The notes: generated by a model from the sequence alone, not told the origin. A stretch of DNA of 64,000 bases from Curvibacter sp. (GCA_020248905.1 JADCGR010000003.1:1-64000); one strand, 5' to 3'; counted from the stretch's first letter, positions 1-9,329 are shown. Program-made: numbers and translations.

Positions 1-73
1 CAGGAATGAGCGGTTCTACCCTGGCCCAAAACTCATCCGACACCTCCCACGACTCGACACGCGCTTTGCCCAT
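1..73 (-). CDS. IS5-family transposase, N-terminal fragment (runs off window)
   Basis: Read from an ATG at 73-71, the minus strand encodes MGKARVESWEVSDEFW followed by ARVEPLIP and then leaves the window. This is the characteristic start of IS5-family (ISL2-like) DDE transposases, where a W-x-x-SDEFW-x-x-VEPL pattern opens the protein. Only 24 residues are visible, so catalytic residues, length and integrity cannot be judged. The reading direction, toward the window edge, fits with 74-139 being the upstream end of the element. The identification rests on this short N-terminal pattern and is an inference from family knowledge. Confidence 0.6.
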   Translation of the reverse strand, partial: MGKARVESWEVSDEFWARVEPLIP

Positions 74-139
74 CGGCGCCTCCGAACGCCGCGCAAGATG
101 CGGCTCGGGGCGCTAGTTTACTATTTACGGATAAGTTCT
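1..139 (-). mobile_element. Partial IS element, upstream end
   Basis: The transposase start lies at 73 and the stretch 74-139 separates it from the neighbouring hairpin. Read on the minus strand, 140-121 is TAGAACTTATCCGTAAATAG, which looks like an IS terminus of the GAACTTATCCG type. The opposite terminus and any target duplication are outside the window, so the boundary at about 139 is inferred. Confidence 0.45.
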
Positions 140-160
140 AAGGCACCCGGCGGGTGCCTT
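140..160. terminator. Terminator-like hairpin abutting the IS end
   Basis: AAGGCACCC (140-148) pairs perfectly with GGGTGCCTT (152-160) around a 3-base loop, giving a 9-bp stem. It lies just downstream of the stop of the minus-strand CopD-like gene (195), the right place for its terminator. On that strand the stem ends in TT and is followed at once by the presumed IS end, so the normal T-run is missing. Confidence 0.55.
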
Positions 161-194
161 CAAAACACGCTTGGGACGAAAAGCCCGCCATGTC

Positions 195-671
195 TCAGCC
201 GGGCAAGCCGATCAGCGTGACGACCACGATCGTCACGCCCAGGCCCAGGTTGATGCTGACCCAGCGGCGGATGTGGCCCAACGATTCGCCAGCGCTCGGC
301 CACTGCTGTGCAGCAACGGCGAGCGACAGACGCGTGTAAAGTGCAAAGCGGATGTGCCCGAAGATGACGACCATCACCACGCCCAGGGCGGCCATGACGG
401 TCCACTCCAGGGGCATGGCAAAACTGCCACCGCCTTGCACCAGCTGCTTGGCCACGCGACCGATCATCCACAGGCCGCTGACCAGCGTGAGCCCGGCCGC
501 CCACAGCACCGCACTGAAAAACCGCCCAAGCACGTCATGCATCAGGCGCAGGCGTTCGGGGGCTTCCAGCCTGGACACCGCCGGGCGCAGGAAGAAATGC
601 GCGAAGGCCATGCCGCCCACCCAGACAAGGATGGACAGGACGTGGATGGTTTTCAGGAGTGCGTAGAGCAT
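195..671 (-). CDS. CopD-like integral membrane protein
   Basis: This 158-residue protein begins MLYALLKTIHVLSILVWVGG and has about four hydrophobic segments (near residues 4-24, 45-68, 85-105 and 138-158). An early membrane helix with H-x-x-S-x-x-x-W-x-G followed by a short H-F-F-L-R-P loop is typical of the CopD/DUF2269-like membrane family linked to copper handling or cytochrome-type redox functions. I chose the ATG at 671 because the longer reading frame would run into the preceding gene, whose stop is at 684-682. It starts 10 bases after that stop and may be co-transcribed with the Bug receptor gene. The copper role is only a family-level inference; no copper-binding motif is evident. Confidence 0.65.
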   Translation of the reverse strand: MLYALLKTIHVLSILVWVGGMAFAHFFLRPAVSRLEAPERLRLMHDVLGRFFSAVLWAAGLTLVSGLWMIGRVAKQLVQGGGSFAMPLEWTVMAALGVVMVVIFGHIRFALYTRLSLAVAAQQWPSAGESLGHIRRWVSINLGLGVTIVVVTLIGLPG

Positions 672-681
672 GGCGGGGACA

Positions 682-1659
682 TCAGTCGGCGGAAATGCCC
701 TTTTCCTTGATGATGGCCGCATATCGGCGCGTATCGGCGGCATTCAGCGCGGTGAGCTGCGCGGGCGTCATGGGCGTAGGCTCGGCGCCCAGGTTGCGGA
801 TGGTCTGCGACACGACGGGTGAGACCAGAATACGGTTGATCTCGCGGTTCAGGCGCTCGATCACCGGCTGCGGCGTGCCCGCTGGCGCGTAGAAGCTGTG
901 CGTGGAGCCGGCGTCGTAGCCCTTGAGGCCCAGCTCGGCCAGCGTGGGCGTGTCCGGGTACAGGAAGGAACGCTTGGTGCTGCCCACGGCCAGCAGGCGC
1001 AGCGTACCGGCGCGGATGTGCGGCGCGGCGATGCCTGGGTCCATGAAGAAGTCCAGGTTGCCTGCCAGCAGGTCCTGCAGGGCCGCAGCCGAGCCGCGGT
1101 AGGGGATATGCACCGCAAAGATGCCGGCCATGCCCTTGAGCATCTCGGCGCCCACATGGGGCGTGGAGCCATTGCCCGGGCTGCCGTAGCTCAGCTTGCC
1201 GGGGTTGGCGCGGGCAAAGTCCTGCAGGTCGGCAAAGGTCTTGAAAGGGGAGTTGGAGCGCACCACCAGGAAGAGCTCCACGCGCGCGCCGGCCGCCACC
1301 GGGGCGAGATCCTTGTTGGGGTCGTAGGGCATCTTGGGCGTGATGGTGGGCACAATCACGGCCGTGCTGCCCGAGGCCATGAGCAGGGTGTAGCCGTCGG
1401 CCGGGGCCTTGGCCACTGCGTCGGCACCCACCATGCCGGCGGCACCGCTGCGGTTCTCCACGGTCACGGACACCCCCAGGGCCTGAGCCAGGGGCGTGGC
1501 CACGGCGCGGCCGATCACGTCGGGCGAGCTGCCAGGCGCGAAGTTGACAATGAGGCGTATGGGCTTGTTGGGCCAGTCCTGGGCAGTAGCGCCCAGCGGT
1601 GCGAGCAGGGAGCCCAGCAGAGCGGCAGCCAGGGCAAGTCGGCGTTGTCGAATGAACAT
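682..1659 (-). CDS. Bug-family periplasmic solute receptor
   Basis: This 325-residue protein has a signal peptide (about residues 1-27, ending ATAQ) followed by the typical Bug start WPNKPIRLIVNFAPGSSPD. Family landmarks follow in order: NRSGAAGMVGADAVAKAPADG, the YGSPGNGSTPH loop, and the C-terminal PDTPTLAELGLKGYD segment. Bug (TctC-like) proteins bind carboxylates, often di- or tricarboxylic acids, in the periplasm and normally work with TctAB-type membrane proteins. No transporter membrane genes adjoin it, so it is an orphan receptor here, as is very common in Burkholderiales. The ATG at 1659 was chosen because it is preceded by a GGAG motif and starts the signal peptide. The substrate cannot be predicted. 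Confidence 0.9.
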   Translation of the reverse strand: MFIRQRRLALAAALLGSLLAPLGATAQDWPNKPIRLIVNFAPGSSPDVIGRAVATPLAQALGVSVTVENRSGAAGMVGADAVAKAPADGYTLLMASGSTAVIVPTITPKMPYDPNKDLAPVAAGARVELFLVVRSNSPFKTFADLQDFARANPGKLSYGSPGNGSTPHVGAEMLKGMAGIFAVHIPYRGSAAALQDLLAGNLDFFMDPGIAAPHIRAGTLRLLAVGSTKRSFLYPDTPTLAELGLKGYDAGSTHSFYAPAGTPQPVIERLNREINRILVSPVVSQTIRNLGAEPTPMTPAQLTALNAADTRRYAAIIKEKGISAD

Positions 1660-1837
1660 TAGGGAGTCTCCAGGGTCGGTGGCCGCATCAGGGCGGCACG
1701 TGTTGAGTGTTGCGGCAGACCGACCGGGGTAGTCTGCCTGTGAGCGTCCGGATTGTCTCGGCCACACCAGAGGCGCGTGATACGCGGGCGGTAAATCCCC
1801 ACGGGAGCAAAGGCTGTCAAGCAGGAAGGCCGCAGGC

Positions 1838-3900
1838 CTAGCCGACGCAGGACCAGAGACGGGAAAACTCTTGTGCAGGCGCTGGCCGGCCGACGAGGTA
1901 GCCTTGCAGTTCGTCAATGCCGTGGCCGATCAGGTACTGCCGCTGCAGATCGGTTTCGACCCCCTCGGCTACCAGCCGCAGACCGAGGTTGCGCGCAATG
2001 CCGGCCACGGCCTTGATGATGGCCTCGTCACCGGAGCTGTGGCCGATGCCCGCGATAAAAGAGCGGTCGATCTTGAGCGCATGCACGGGCAGCTGGCGCA
2101 GATAGGCTAGCGAGGAGTAACCCGTCCCGAAGTCGTCGATAGCCAGGGTCACGCCCAGGTCCGCGAGCTCCCGCAGGCGGAGCAAGGCGTTTTCCGAGGT
2201 CATGATGACGGATTCGGTGATCTCCAGCTCCAGGGCGGCGGGCTCCAGGCCCGTCTCGGCCAGCGCCTCGCGCACCGTCTGCAAGATCTGCTCATGCTCC
2301 AGCTGCCGCACGGAGAGGTTGACCGACACACGGGCCACCTTGAGCCCTTGCGCACGCCACTGCACCACTTGCCTGCAGGCCTCACCCAGCACCCAGGCCC
2401 CCAGCGGGACGATGAAGCCGGTCTCCTCCGAGACCGGAATGAACTGGGCCGGACTTACAAGCCCGAGCTGCGGGCTGTTCCACCGGATCAGCGCCTCGGC
2501 CCCGGCGGGCCGCCCCTGGGCGTCGACCAGCGGCTGGTAGTGCAGCGTGAGCTCGGGGGAGTGCAGGGCCAGGCGCAGGAGCTGATCAAGGTGGGCTTTT
2601 GCCTGGGCGTTCTCGGTCATGGACGCCTGGTAGAAGCAGTACTGGCCACGCCCGCGCTGCTTGGCCTCGTACATGGCGGTGTCGGCATTGCGCACCAGGG
2701 TCTCGACATCGTCGCCGTCTTCGGGGCAGACGCAGATGCCGATGCTCGCGCCGATGTGGATGCGGTAGCCCGCCAGATCGAAGACCTGCGCCAGTCGCGC
2801 GACCAGCTGTTCGGCCAGGGCGGCCAGCTCCGCGCGGCTGCGCATCCTCTGCACGACGAGCACGAACTCGTCTCCCCCCAGTCGGACCCGCGCGCCTTCC
2901 GTCGGTACCACCTGGCCCAGGCGCTCGGCCACGGCCTGCAGCAGGCGAACGCCGATGCTGTGGCCCAGAGTGTCATTCACCTCCTTGAAGCGGTCCAGGT
3001 CAATGAACAGCAGGGCCAGAGGCCGGCAGCCCGTCGGGGTCCACGCAGACTGCAGCTTTTGGACAGCAGCTGAGTGAGGCGCAGGCGGTTGGGCAGACCG
3101 GTGAGCGGGTCGTGGTGGGCCAGATGGTCAAGTTGCGCCTGCACTTTCCTGCGCTCGGTGATCTCGGCGGCGAGCTCCCGCGTGCGCTCCTCCACGCGAC
3201 GGTCCAGCGAGCGGTTGATCTCCATCACGCGGTCGCGCTCCTGGCTCACCTGCTGGACCAGATCGAGGTTAGCATCGCGCAGGCGGATGAGCTCACGCGC
3301 CGAGCGGTGCTGGATACGTGCCACGCGGGAAATGATGGCGAGGTACATCAGCATCAAGACCGCCAGGCCCACGTACTCGGGCCGGGATTCGGCGAACAGA
3401 CGTGCCACCGAGATGCCAATGGAAGGAATGGCGTAGGCGTAGTAGGCGGGCAGCCAGTAGGACGTGACGATGATCGAGCCGGCCGCCAGACCGATGATGC
3501 AGACAAACAGAAAGACCTGCTGCGCCGCCGCGCCCGGCACAAAGAAGAGCCAGCCAGCGAGCCCCCAGGTCAGGCCCGAGAGCAGCGACGTTGCCGTGAA
3601 GTAGCGCGCCCAGCGCAAGGCCTCGGACTGCGGCGGCTTGCGGCGCGCGTACAGGCGCGCCAGCGTGAAGCGGGCCACCAGCACGACAAAGGCCAAGGAA
3701 ACCCAGGCCACCAAAAGCTGGGCAGACACCCGGCCCCAGAGCACAGCGCCCAGAACCAGCGGCATCAGCGTGACGTTGACCAGGATGGCAGGCAGACTGT
3801 TGTAGAGCTGGTGGATCAGGCTGGCCTGGACTTTCAGCTCGTCGTCCGCCGCCCGGTCGCACGCGCCGGGTGCTTGCGTGGATGCGGGGACTTGCGTCAT
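1838..3900 (-). pseudogene. Membrane GGDEF/EAL cyclic-di-GMP protein, frameshifted
   Basis: The N-terminal part, from the ATG at 3900, carries about six hydrophobic segments, then a coiled-coil rich in R and E, then HHDPLTGLPNRLRLTQLL, the start of a GGDEF domain. The remainder of GGDEF and all of EAL follow in another frame. The frame breaks near 3015-3025, where restoring one base would give the expected LLALLFIDLDRFKEVNDTLG. The span of 2063 bases is one short of a multiple of three, consistent with a single lost base. Downstream, the GGDEF signature (LGGDEFVL) and the EAL motif with DDFGTGYSSL are both intact. The protein would therefore be a bifunctional diguanylate cyclase/phosphodiesterase of about 687 residues. 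Either this is a recent pseudogene or a sequencing error; the rest of the gene shows no decay. The start has no clear ribosome-binding site. Confidence 0.85.
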
Positions 3901-3919
3901 ATCCGTGTGCGAGCTGCGT

Positions 3920-4978
3920 TCATGGCCCGAACAGGCCGCCCTCGGTGCTGGGCGGCGCCACACCCAGGTGCCGGTAGGCCGCCAGGGTGGCGATGCGTCC
4001 GCGCGGGGTCCGCTGCAGGAACCCTTGCTGAATCAGGTAGGGCTCGATCACGTCCTCGATGGTGCCGGCCTCCTCGCCGATGCTGGCTGCGATGTTGTCC
4101 AAACCCACAGGGCCACCGTCAAAGCGATGGATGACGGCCTCCAGCAGCTTGCGGTCCATGAGATCGAAGCCCTGCGGGTCGACATCGAGCATCGCGAGGG
4201 CCTTGTGCGCAATGTCCTGCGTGATGCGGCCTGTGCCCTTGACGTCGGCGTAGTCGCGAACGCGGCGCAGCAGGCGGTTGGCAATGCGCGGTGTGCCGCG
4301 CGAGCGGCGCGCGATCTCGAAGCCGCCCTCAGCGTCCATGGGCGCGTTGAGCAGACCCGCGCTACGGGTGACGATGCGCGCCAGCTCCTGGGCGGTGTAG
4401 AACTCGAGTCGCGCCACAATGCCGAAGCGATCGCGCAGCGGATTGGTGAGCATGCCAGCGCGCGTGGTGGCGCCTACCAGGGTAAAAGGCTGCAGGTCGA
4501 GCTTGATACTGCGCGCCGCCGGGCCCTCGCCGATCATGATGTCGATCTGGTAGTCCTCCAGCGCGGGGTAGAGGATTTCTTCCACCACGGGCGAGAGCCG
4601 ATGGATCTCGTCGATGAAAAGAACATCGTTTTTCTCAAGATTGGTCAGCAGCGCGGCCAGGTCCTTGGGCTTTTCGAGCACGGGACCACTGGTCTGGCGC
4701 AGGTTCACGCCGAGCTCGGCCGCGATGATGTGCGAGAGCGTGGTCTTGCCCAGGCCGGGCGGGCCAAAAAGCAGCACATGGTCCAGCGCCTCCTCGCGCT
4801 TGCGCGCCGCGCCGATGAAGATTTCCAGCTGCTCGCGCACCTTGGCCTGGCCCACGTACTCGTCGAGCAGCTTGGGCCGCAGTGCGCGTTCGATAGCCTC
4901 TTCCCCGGCCGACACGGGCGCGGGCGAGACCACGCGCGGATCCGATGGCATTTCAAAATCGTCGGTTTGTATGCTCAC
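3920..4978 (-). CDS. ruvB: Holliday junction branch-migration ATPase RuvB
   Basis: This 352-residue protein is full length for RuvB, the hexameric AAA+ motor that with RuvA drives branch migration of Holliday junctions. Walker A is GPPGLGKTT (about residue 71), Walker B is VLFIDEIH, sensor motifs lie around [10 protein letters not shown], and the arginine-finger and winged-helix region includes [15 protein letters not shown] and the terminal QRTPRGR. The gene ends 19 bases before the ATG of the GGDEF/EAL gene. Unlike the usual ruvAB arrangement, ruvA lies about 1.3 kb upstream on the same strand with an opposing carbonic anhydrase gene between, so ruvB probably has its own promoter in 4979-5056. 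Confidence 0.98.
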   Translation of the reverse strand: MSIQTDDFEMPSDPRVVSPAPVSAGEEAIERALRPKLLDEYVGQAKVREQLEIFIGAARKREEALDHVLLFGPPGLGKTTLSHIIAAELGVNLRQTSGPVLEKPKDLAALLTNLEKNDVLFIDEIHRLSPVVEEILYPALEDYQIDIMIGEGPAARSIKLDLQPFTLVGATTRAGMLTNPLRDRFGIVARLEFYTAQELARIVTRSAGLLNAPMDAEGGFEIARRSRGTPRIANRLLRRVRDYADVKGTGRITQDIAHKALAMLDVDPQGFDLMDRKLLEAVIHRFDGGPVGLDNIAASIGEEAGTIEDVIEPYLIQQGFLQRTPRGRIATLAAYRHLGVAPPSTEGGLFGP

Positions 4979-5056
4979 GGCCAGCAGGAGAAAGGGGAAG
5001 GAAAACCAGCGTGGACTATAGCTGACCTAAAGTTACTCAGCCGCTTTGCCGATAGC

Positions 5057-6214
5057 ATGAAAACGAACACCCTCGTCCTGCCCATGACCGCCATTTGTGC
5101 CCCCACAATGCCCCCGACCCGGGGGGCTCGGCCCGTGCTGCTGTGCTTGTTGCTCGCTGCGGTAGCCGCAGACGTGCGCGCCGCCGAGCCCGCGCCTGCA
5201 GCGGCCAGGGAGGCAGCCACAGCCAAGCCGGTGCGGTTGGAAGGCACGCGTGTGGACCTCGAATCGCAGCTACGCGAGGCCATGAAAAGCGGTGACCCAA
5301 GCAAGAAGCGCCTGAACCTGCTGATCGACCCCAAGAGCAGCAACGCCGGCATGGCGCCGGGCAGCCCGGCACCCGTGAACCCGGTGGACTTCCGTGCGCA
5401 GGATGCCCCACCGGCCCCGGCGGTGCTGGGCCAGCGGCCGCGCGAAGGTGGACTGGTGATCCGCCCGCAGCGGGCCCCAGCGCCTGCAGCGCGGGAAGCG
5501 CACAAGGACATCCACTGGAGCTATGAGGGCGAGGGCGGCCCGGACCAGTGGGGCAGGCTCAAGCCCGACTTTGCCATCTGCGCCAGCGGCCAGCGTCAGT
5601 CGCCCATCCACATCGAGGACAATAAAACGCTCAAGGGCCCGGCCGAAGCCATCGACTTTCGCTACGTGCCGAGCAGGGGCACGGTCACGAACAACGGCCA
5701 CACCATCCAGGTGAACGTGTACGGCGAGAACACCCTGACGGTGCGAGGCAACACCTACCAGCTGCTGCAGTTCCACTTTCACCATCCTGCGGAAGAGCGC
5801 ATCAACGGCCAGAGCTATCCCATGGTGGGCCATTTCGTGCACCGCAACGAGCTGGGGCAGCTCGCCATGTTGGCCGTCCTGCTGGAGCCCGGTGAGGAGA
5901 ACCCCTTGATCCAGAAGGTCTGGACGCATATGCCGCTGGACGTGAACGACAGCGTGCACCTGCCGCCGGACCTGATTGATGTGGGCGAGATCCTGCCGAA
6001 GGACCAGCGCTACTACCAGTACATGGGCTCGCTCACCACCCCGCCGTGCACCGAGGGCGTGCTCTGGCTCATCCTCAAGCAGCCGGTTAGCATCAGCCGC
6101 GAGCAGTTGAGGCTCTTTGGCCAGCTCTATGCAAACAACGCACGGCCCGTGCAGCCGCACAATGGCCGTCCTGTACGCGACGCGGTGCTGATCGGCCCGG
6201 GCGGACGGCCCTGA
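5057..6214 (+). CDS. Periplasmic alpha-type carbonic anhydrase with long N-terminal extension
   Basis: This 385-residue protein catalyses CO2 hydration if active. The alpha-CA domain begins near residue 150 (IHWSYEGEGGPDQWG). It keeps the zinc-ligand histidines as QFHFHHP (His240, His242) and GHFVHR (His259), plus the LTTPPCTEGVLW loop that holds the catalytic threonine. The residue equivalent to Glu117 of human CA II is Val257. A hydrophobic segment (PVLLCLLLAAVAADVRAA) near residues 25-42 is a probable signal peptide, so the ATG near 5108 is an alternative start. Residues of roughly 50-145 are Ala/Pro-rich and not part of the fold. The gene is read against, and sits between, ruvB and ruvA. 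Confidence 0.88.
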   Translation: MKTNTLVLPMTAICAPTMPPTRGARPVLLCLLLAAVAADVRAAEPAPAAAREAATAKPVRLEGTRVDLESQLREAMKSGDPSKKRLNLLIDPKSSNAGMAPGSPAPVNPVDFRAQDAPPAPAVLGQRPREGGLVIRPQRAPAPAAREAHKDIHWSYEGEGGPDQWGRLKPDFAICASGQRQSPIHIEDNKTLKGPAEAIDFRYVPSRGTVTNNGHTIQVNVYGENTLTVRGNTYQLLQFHFHHPAEERINGQSYPMVGHFVHRNELGQLAMLAVLLEPGEENPLIQKVWTHMPLDVNDSVHLPPDLIDVGEILPKDQRYYQYMGSLTTPPCTEGVLWLILKQPVSISREQLRLFGQLYANNARPVQPHNGRPVRDAVLIGPGGRP

Positions 6215-6268
6215 ACACCAGCGCTCGGCGCATCGGCGAAATCCAGCTCCCTTACGCCCCGGGCGGGT

Positions 6269-6844
6269 CTACTTCGCCAGCGCCTTGAGGGCGAGCTTGA
6301 TGCCCTCGCTTACGCCCACGTCCCTGGGCAGTGCCTTGAGCGCGGCGGCCGCTTCCTTGTCGCTATAGCCCAGGGCCAGTAATGCCTGCAGGATGTCGGC
6401 CTCGACGTCGCCGCCGGGCTGTGCGTGCGGCGCGCCCAGGTCCGCACCGAGCTTGCCCTTGAGTTCGAGCAGCAGACGCTCGGCCGTCTTCTTGCCGATG
6501 CCCGGGACCTTCACCAGGCGGCCCGCCTCCTGCTGCGCCACGGCCTGGGCCAGTTCGGCCACACTCATGCCCGAGAGCACCGCCAGCGCGGTACGCGGCC
6601 CCACGCCTGAAATCTTGATGAGCTCACGAAAGCCCTCGCGCTCCCCGCTGGTGCCGAAACCGTAGAGCAGCTGCGCGTCCTCACGCACGACGAAGTGGGT
6701 GAGCAGCGTGACCTTCTCGCCCAAGGGAGGAAGGTTGTAGAAGGTGCCCATGGAGACCTGCACCTCGTAGCCCACGCCATGGCACTCCACCAGAACCTGG
6801 GGTGGATTCTTCTCGAGGAGGGTGCCGGAGAGCCTTCCGATCAT
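6269..6844 (-). CDS. ruvA: Holliday junction DNA helicase subunit RuvA
   Basis: This 191-residue protein has the normal RuvA length and begins [20 protein letters not shown]. It contains the OB-fold N-terminal domain, two helix-hairpin-helix motifs ([15 protein letters not shown] and [20 protein letters not shown]) and a C-terminal three-helix domain starting [14 protein letters not shown] that contacts RuvB. RuvA tetramers recognise four-way junctions and load RuvB. The gene converges on the carbonic anhydrase gene, leaving 54 bases between their stops, and starts 41 bases from phoH, which is read the opposite way. Confidence 0.97.
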   Translation of the reverse strand: MIGRLSGTLLEKNPPQVLVECHGVGYEVQVSMGTFYNLPPLGEKVTLLTHFVVREDAQLLYGFGTSGEREGFRELIKISGVGPRTALAVLSGMSVAELAQAVAQQEAGRLVKVPGIGKKTAERLLLELKGKLGADLGAPHAQPGGDVEADILQALLALGYSDKEAAAALKALPRDVGVSEGIKLALKALAK

Positions 6845-6885
6845 GAGGGACCTATCATTGAGAGATTGATTTAGGAATTATCAGC

Positions 6886-7839
6886 GTGATTCTGCGCCAC
6901 CTCTTCTCCCCGCCGAACAACACACGCCTGGCCCATCTCTGCGGCCCGGCCGACGAGCACCTGCGCATCATCGAGACCGCGCTCCAGGTCAAGATCGCGC
7001 ACCGCCACGAGCAGTTCAAGGTGGACGGCGTGAGGAAGCAGGCCCAGCGCGCCATGGAGGTACTGCAGGCGCTGTACGAAATCGCGCAACGCCCGATCGA
7101 CGTGGCGCACGTGCAACTCATGCTGACGGGCGACAGCGGCATGCCGCTGGAAGCAGACGCCGATGGCAACACCGTGCTTCAGACGCGCCGCCACGCGCTG
7201 CGCGCGCGCACGCCCAATCAGTCGCTCTACCTGGAGAGCATCGCCAGCCACGACATCACCTTCGGCATCGGCCCGGCCGGCACGGGCAAGACCTATCTGG
7301 CGGTGGCTGCCGCGGTGGACGCGCTTGAGCGCAGCACGGTGCAGCGCATCGTGCTGACTCGCCCGGCCGTGGAAGCCGGTGAGCGCCTGGGCTTCCTGCC
7401 CGGCGACCTGACGCAGAAGGTCGATCCCTACCTGCGCCCGCTGTACGATGCGCTTTACGACCTCATGGGTTTCGAGAAAGTCACCAAAGCTTTCGAGCGC
7501 AATGCGCTCGAAATCGCGCCACTGGCCTTCATGCGTGGTCGCACGCTGAACAACGCCTTCATCATCCTGGACGAGGCGCAGAACACCACGCCCGAGCAGA
7601 TGAAGATGTTCCTCACGCGCATTGGCTTTGGCTCGCGCGCCGTGGTCACGGGCGACGTGAGCCAGATCGATCTGCCCAAGACCCAACTCAGTGGCCTCAT
7701 TGACGCTGAACGCGTGCTCCGGCGCGTCAAGGGCATCGGCATCTGTCGCTTCACCAGTGCCGACGTGGTGCGCCATCCGCTGGTGGCGCGCATCGTCGAT
7801 GCCTACGACAAGCAACGCAAGCCGGGCGGGGCCGAATGA
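6886..7839 (+). CDS. phoH: PhoH-like ATPase
   Basis: This 317-residue protein has the P-loop GPAGTGKTYLAV (about residue 128) and the Walker B region AFIILDEAQNTTPEQMKMFLTRIG, followed by VVTGDVSQIDLP, all diagnostic for PhoH/YbeZ. YbeZ-type PhoH proteins act with the endoribonuclease YbeY in rRNA maturation and RNA quality control. The start is a GTG at 6886, supported by AGGA at 6873-6876 and the family N-terminus with FSPPNN. The gene overlaps ybeY by four bases, so the two are translationally coupled. Confidence 0.96.
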   Translation: MILRHLFSPPNNTRLAHLCGPADEHLRIIETALQVKIAHRHEQFKVDGVRKQAQRAMEVLQALYEIAQRPIDVAHVQLMLTGDSGMPLEADADGNTVLQTRRHALRARTPNQSLYLESIASHDITFGIGPAGTGKTYLAVAAAVDALERSTVQRIVLTRPAVEAGERLGFLPGDLTQKVDPYLRPLYDALYDLMGFEKVTKAFERNALEIAPLAFMRGRTLNNAFIILDEAQNTTPEQMKMFLTRIGFGSRAVVTGDVSQIDLPKTQLSGLIDAERVLRRVKGIGICRFTSADVVRHPLVARIVDAYDKQRKPGGAE

Positions 7840-8288
7840 CCGCACCGGACCTTGACCTGTCGCTGCAGTTCGGAGCGGGTGTGCCTGAAGCGCACAAGCA
7901 GCTGCTCACAAAGGCGCGGGCCGCGCGCTGGATGCGCATGGCCCTGCTGCACCCTGCCGAGATCACCGTGCGCGTTGTGGGCACCGCCGAGGGTCGCGCG
8001 CTCAACCACGAGTACCGCCGCAAGGACTACGCCACCAATGTGCTGACCTTTGACTACACCCGCGAGCCCCTCGTCACAGCCGATCTGGTGCTGTGCGCGC
8101 CCGTGGTCGCCAGGCAAGCCAGGGCGCAGAACAAGACCCTGGAGGAGCACTACGCCCACCTGCTGGTGCACGGCACCCTGCATGCGCAGGGTTACGAGCA
8201 TGAAACGAACGAGGACGATGCGCTGGAAATGGAAGCGCTGGAGGTCCTGCTGATGCAGGCCATGGGGTACGCCAGTCCGTATGAATGA
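7836..8288 (+). CDS. ybeY: Endoribonuclease YbeY
   Basis: This 150-residue protein carries the zinc-binding signature HGTLHAQGYEH (about residue 111), the H-x3-H-x5-H motif of YbeY, and the upstream NVLTFDY segment typical of the family. YbeY is a single-strand endoribonuclease needed for 16S rRNA 3'-end maturation and 70S ribosome quality control. It begins within the phoH stop codon (ATGA overlap), the usual ybeZ-ybeY arrangement. It converges on a Bug gene whose stop lies 15 bases away. Confidence 0.95.
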   Translation: MTAPDLDLSLQFGAGVPEAHKQLLTKARAARWMRMALLHPAEITVRVVGTAEGRALNHEYRRKDYATNVLTFDYTREPLVTADLVLCAPVVARQARAQNKTLEEHYAHLLVHGTLHAQGYEHETNEDDALEMEALEVLLMQAMGYASPYE

Positions 8289-8303
8289 TCAGAGCCCGCT
8301 GCC

Positions 8304-9281
8304 TCAGTCCAGCGTGATGCGCGCCGCCTTGATCACGGCGCCCCAGAAGTCAAGCTCGCGCCGGGTGTAGGCGCCCAGTTGATTGGGTGTCATGAGCTCG
8401 ACCGATGTGCCCGAGTCCGCCGCTTTTCTCTGCACGTCTTCCTGGGCCAGGATGCGGGCCAAGGCCCGGTTCAGGGTCAGCACCACGTCTTCAGGTGTGC
8501 CGGCCGGCGCGTAGAGCGCGAACCACGAGTCGAGCTTGAACTCGGGCAAACCGACCTCGGCCACGGTGGGCACCTCTGGCAGCGAGGGCAGACGCGCGCC
8601 GCCCGTCACCGCGAGGGCCTTGAGCTTGTCGGCCTTGACATGGGCCACCACCGAGGCCGGTGTGGTGATGAACACGTCCACGGTACCGCCCAGCAAATCC
8701 TGCACTGCGGGACCGGCCCCCTTGTAGGGCACGTGCGTGAGCGTGGTCCCGGTCTGCTGCTGCAGCATTTCGCCCGCGATGTGCTGGATGGACCCGTTGC
8801 CAGACGATGCGTAGTTGAGCCGGCCCGGATTGGCGCGGGCATAGGCCACCAGGTCGGACAGGGTTCTGAAGGGCAGGCCTTGGCGCACGACCACGATTTG
8901 CGGCGCCCGTGTCATCATCGCCACGGGCACGAAATCCTTGATGGGGTCCCAGCCCGCCTTCTTGAACAGATGCGGGTTGCCGACCTGGTAGCCACTGTAG
9001 GCGACCAGCAGGGTATGCCCGTCAGGCTTGGCACGGGCCACCACCTGGTTGCCGATATTGCCCGCCGCCCCGGCCTTGTTGTCCACGATCACGGGCTGAC
9101 CCAGAATCTGCGAGAGCGGCTCGGCGACCAGGCGGGCCGTGAAATCGGTCGTGCCGCCAGGCGATGCAGGCACGACCAGGGTCAGCGGCCGGCTGGGGTA
9201 TCGGGTCTGCGCGTGTAGCGCGCCTGCCACAGCGCACGAGCACATCGTCACACTGGCGAGCATCATCAAGCGTCGATCCAT
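8304..9281 (-). CDS. Bug-family periplasmic solute receptor of the CoA-transferase/lyase operon
   Basis: This 325-residue protein has a signal peptide ending near LHAQ, then YPSRPLTLVVPASPGGTTD, NKAGAAGNIGNQVVARAKPDG, ASSGNGSIQH and VPTVAEVGLPEF, the standard Bug landmarks. An AGGAG motif precedes the ATG at 9281. It is the last gene of a minus-strand run behind a LysR regulator, a CoA-transferase, an HMG-CoA-lyase-like enzyme and a VOC protein. That context suggests it captures the acid that these enzymes degrade. No tctAB genes adjoin it, so the membrane partner is elsewhere or shared. The substrate is unknown. Confidence 0.92.
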   Translation of the reverse strand: MDRRLMMLASVTMCSCAVAGALHAQTRYPSRPLTLVVPASPGGTTDFTARLVAEPLSQILGQPVIVDNKAGAAGNIGNQVVARAKPDGHTLLVAYSGYQVGNPHLFKKAGWDPIKDFVPVAMMTRAPQIVVVRQGLPFRTLSDLVAYARANPGRLNYASSGNGSIQHIAGEMLQQQTGTTLTHVPYKGAGPAVQDLLGGTVDVFITTPASVVAHVKADKLKALAVTGGARLPSLPEVPTVAEVGLPEFKLDSWFALYAPAGTPEDVVLTLNRALARILAQEDVQRKAADSGTSVELMTPNQLGAYTRRELDFWGAVIKAARITLD

Positions 9282-9329
9282 GGCTTACTCCTGAAGGTCG
9301 ATGTAGGCGTTGGGGAGGTGTCCAGGGCC

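Noticed and set aside
3878-5056. Long plus-strand reading frame upstream of the carbonic anhydrase start
   Set aside because: It is the antisense of ruvB in a GC-rich genome; the protein becomes CA-like only after the signal peptide near 5108.
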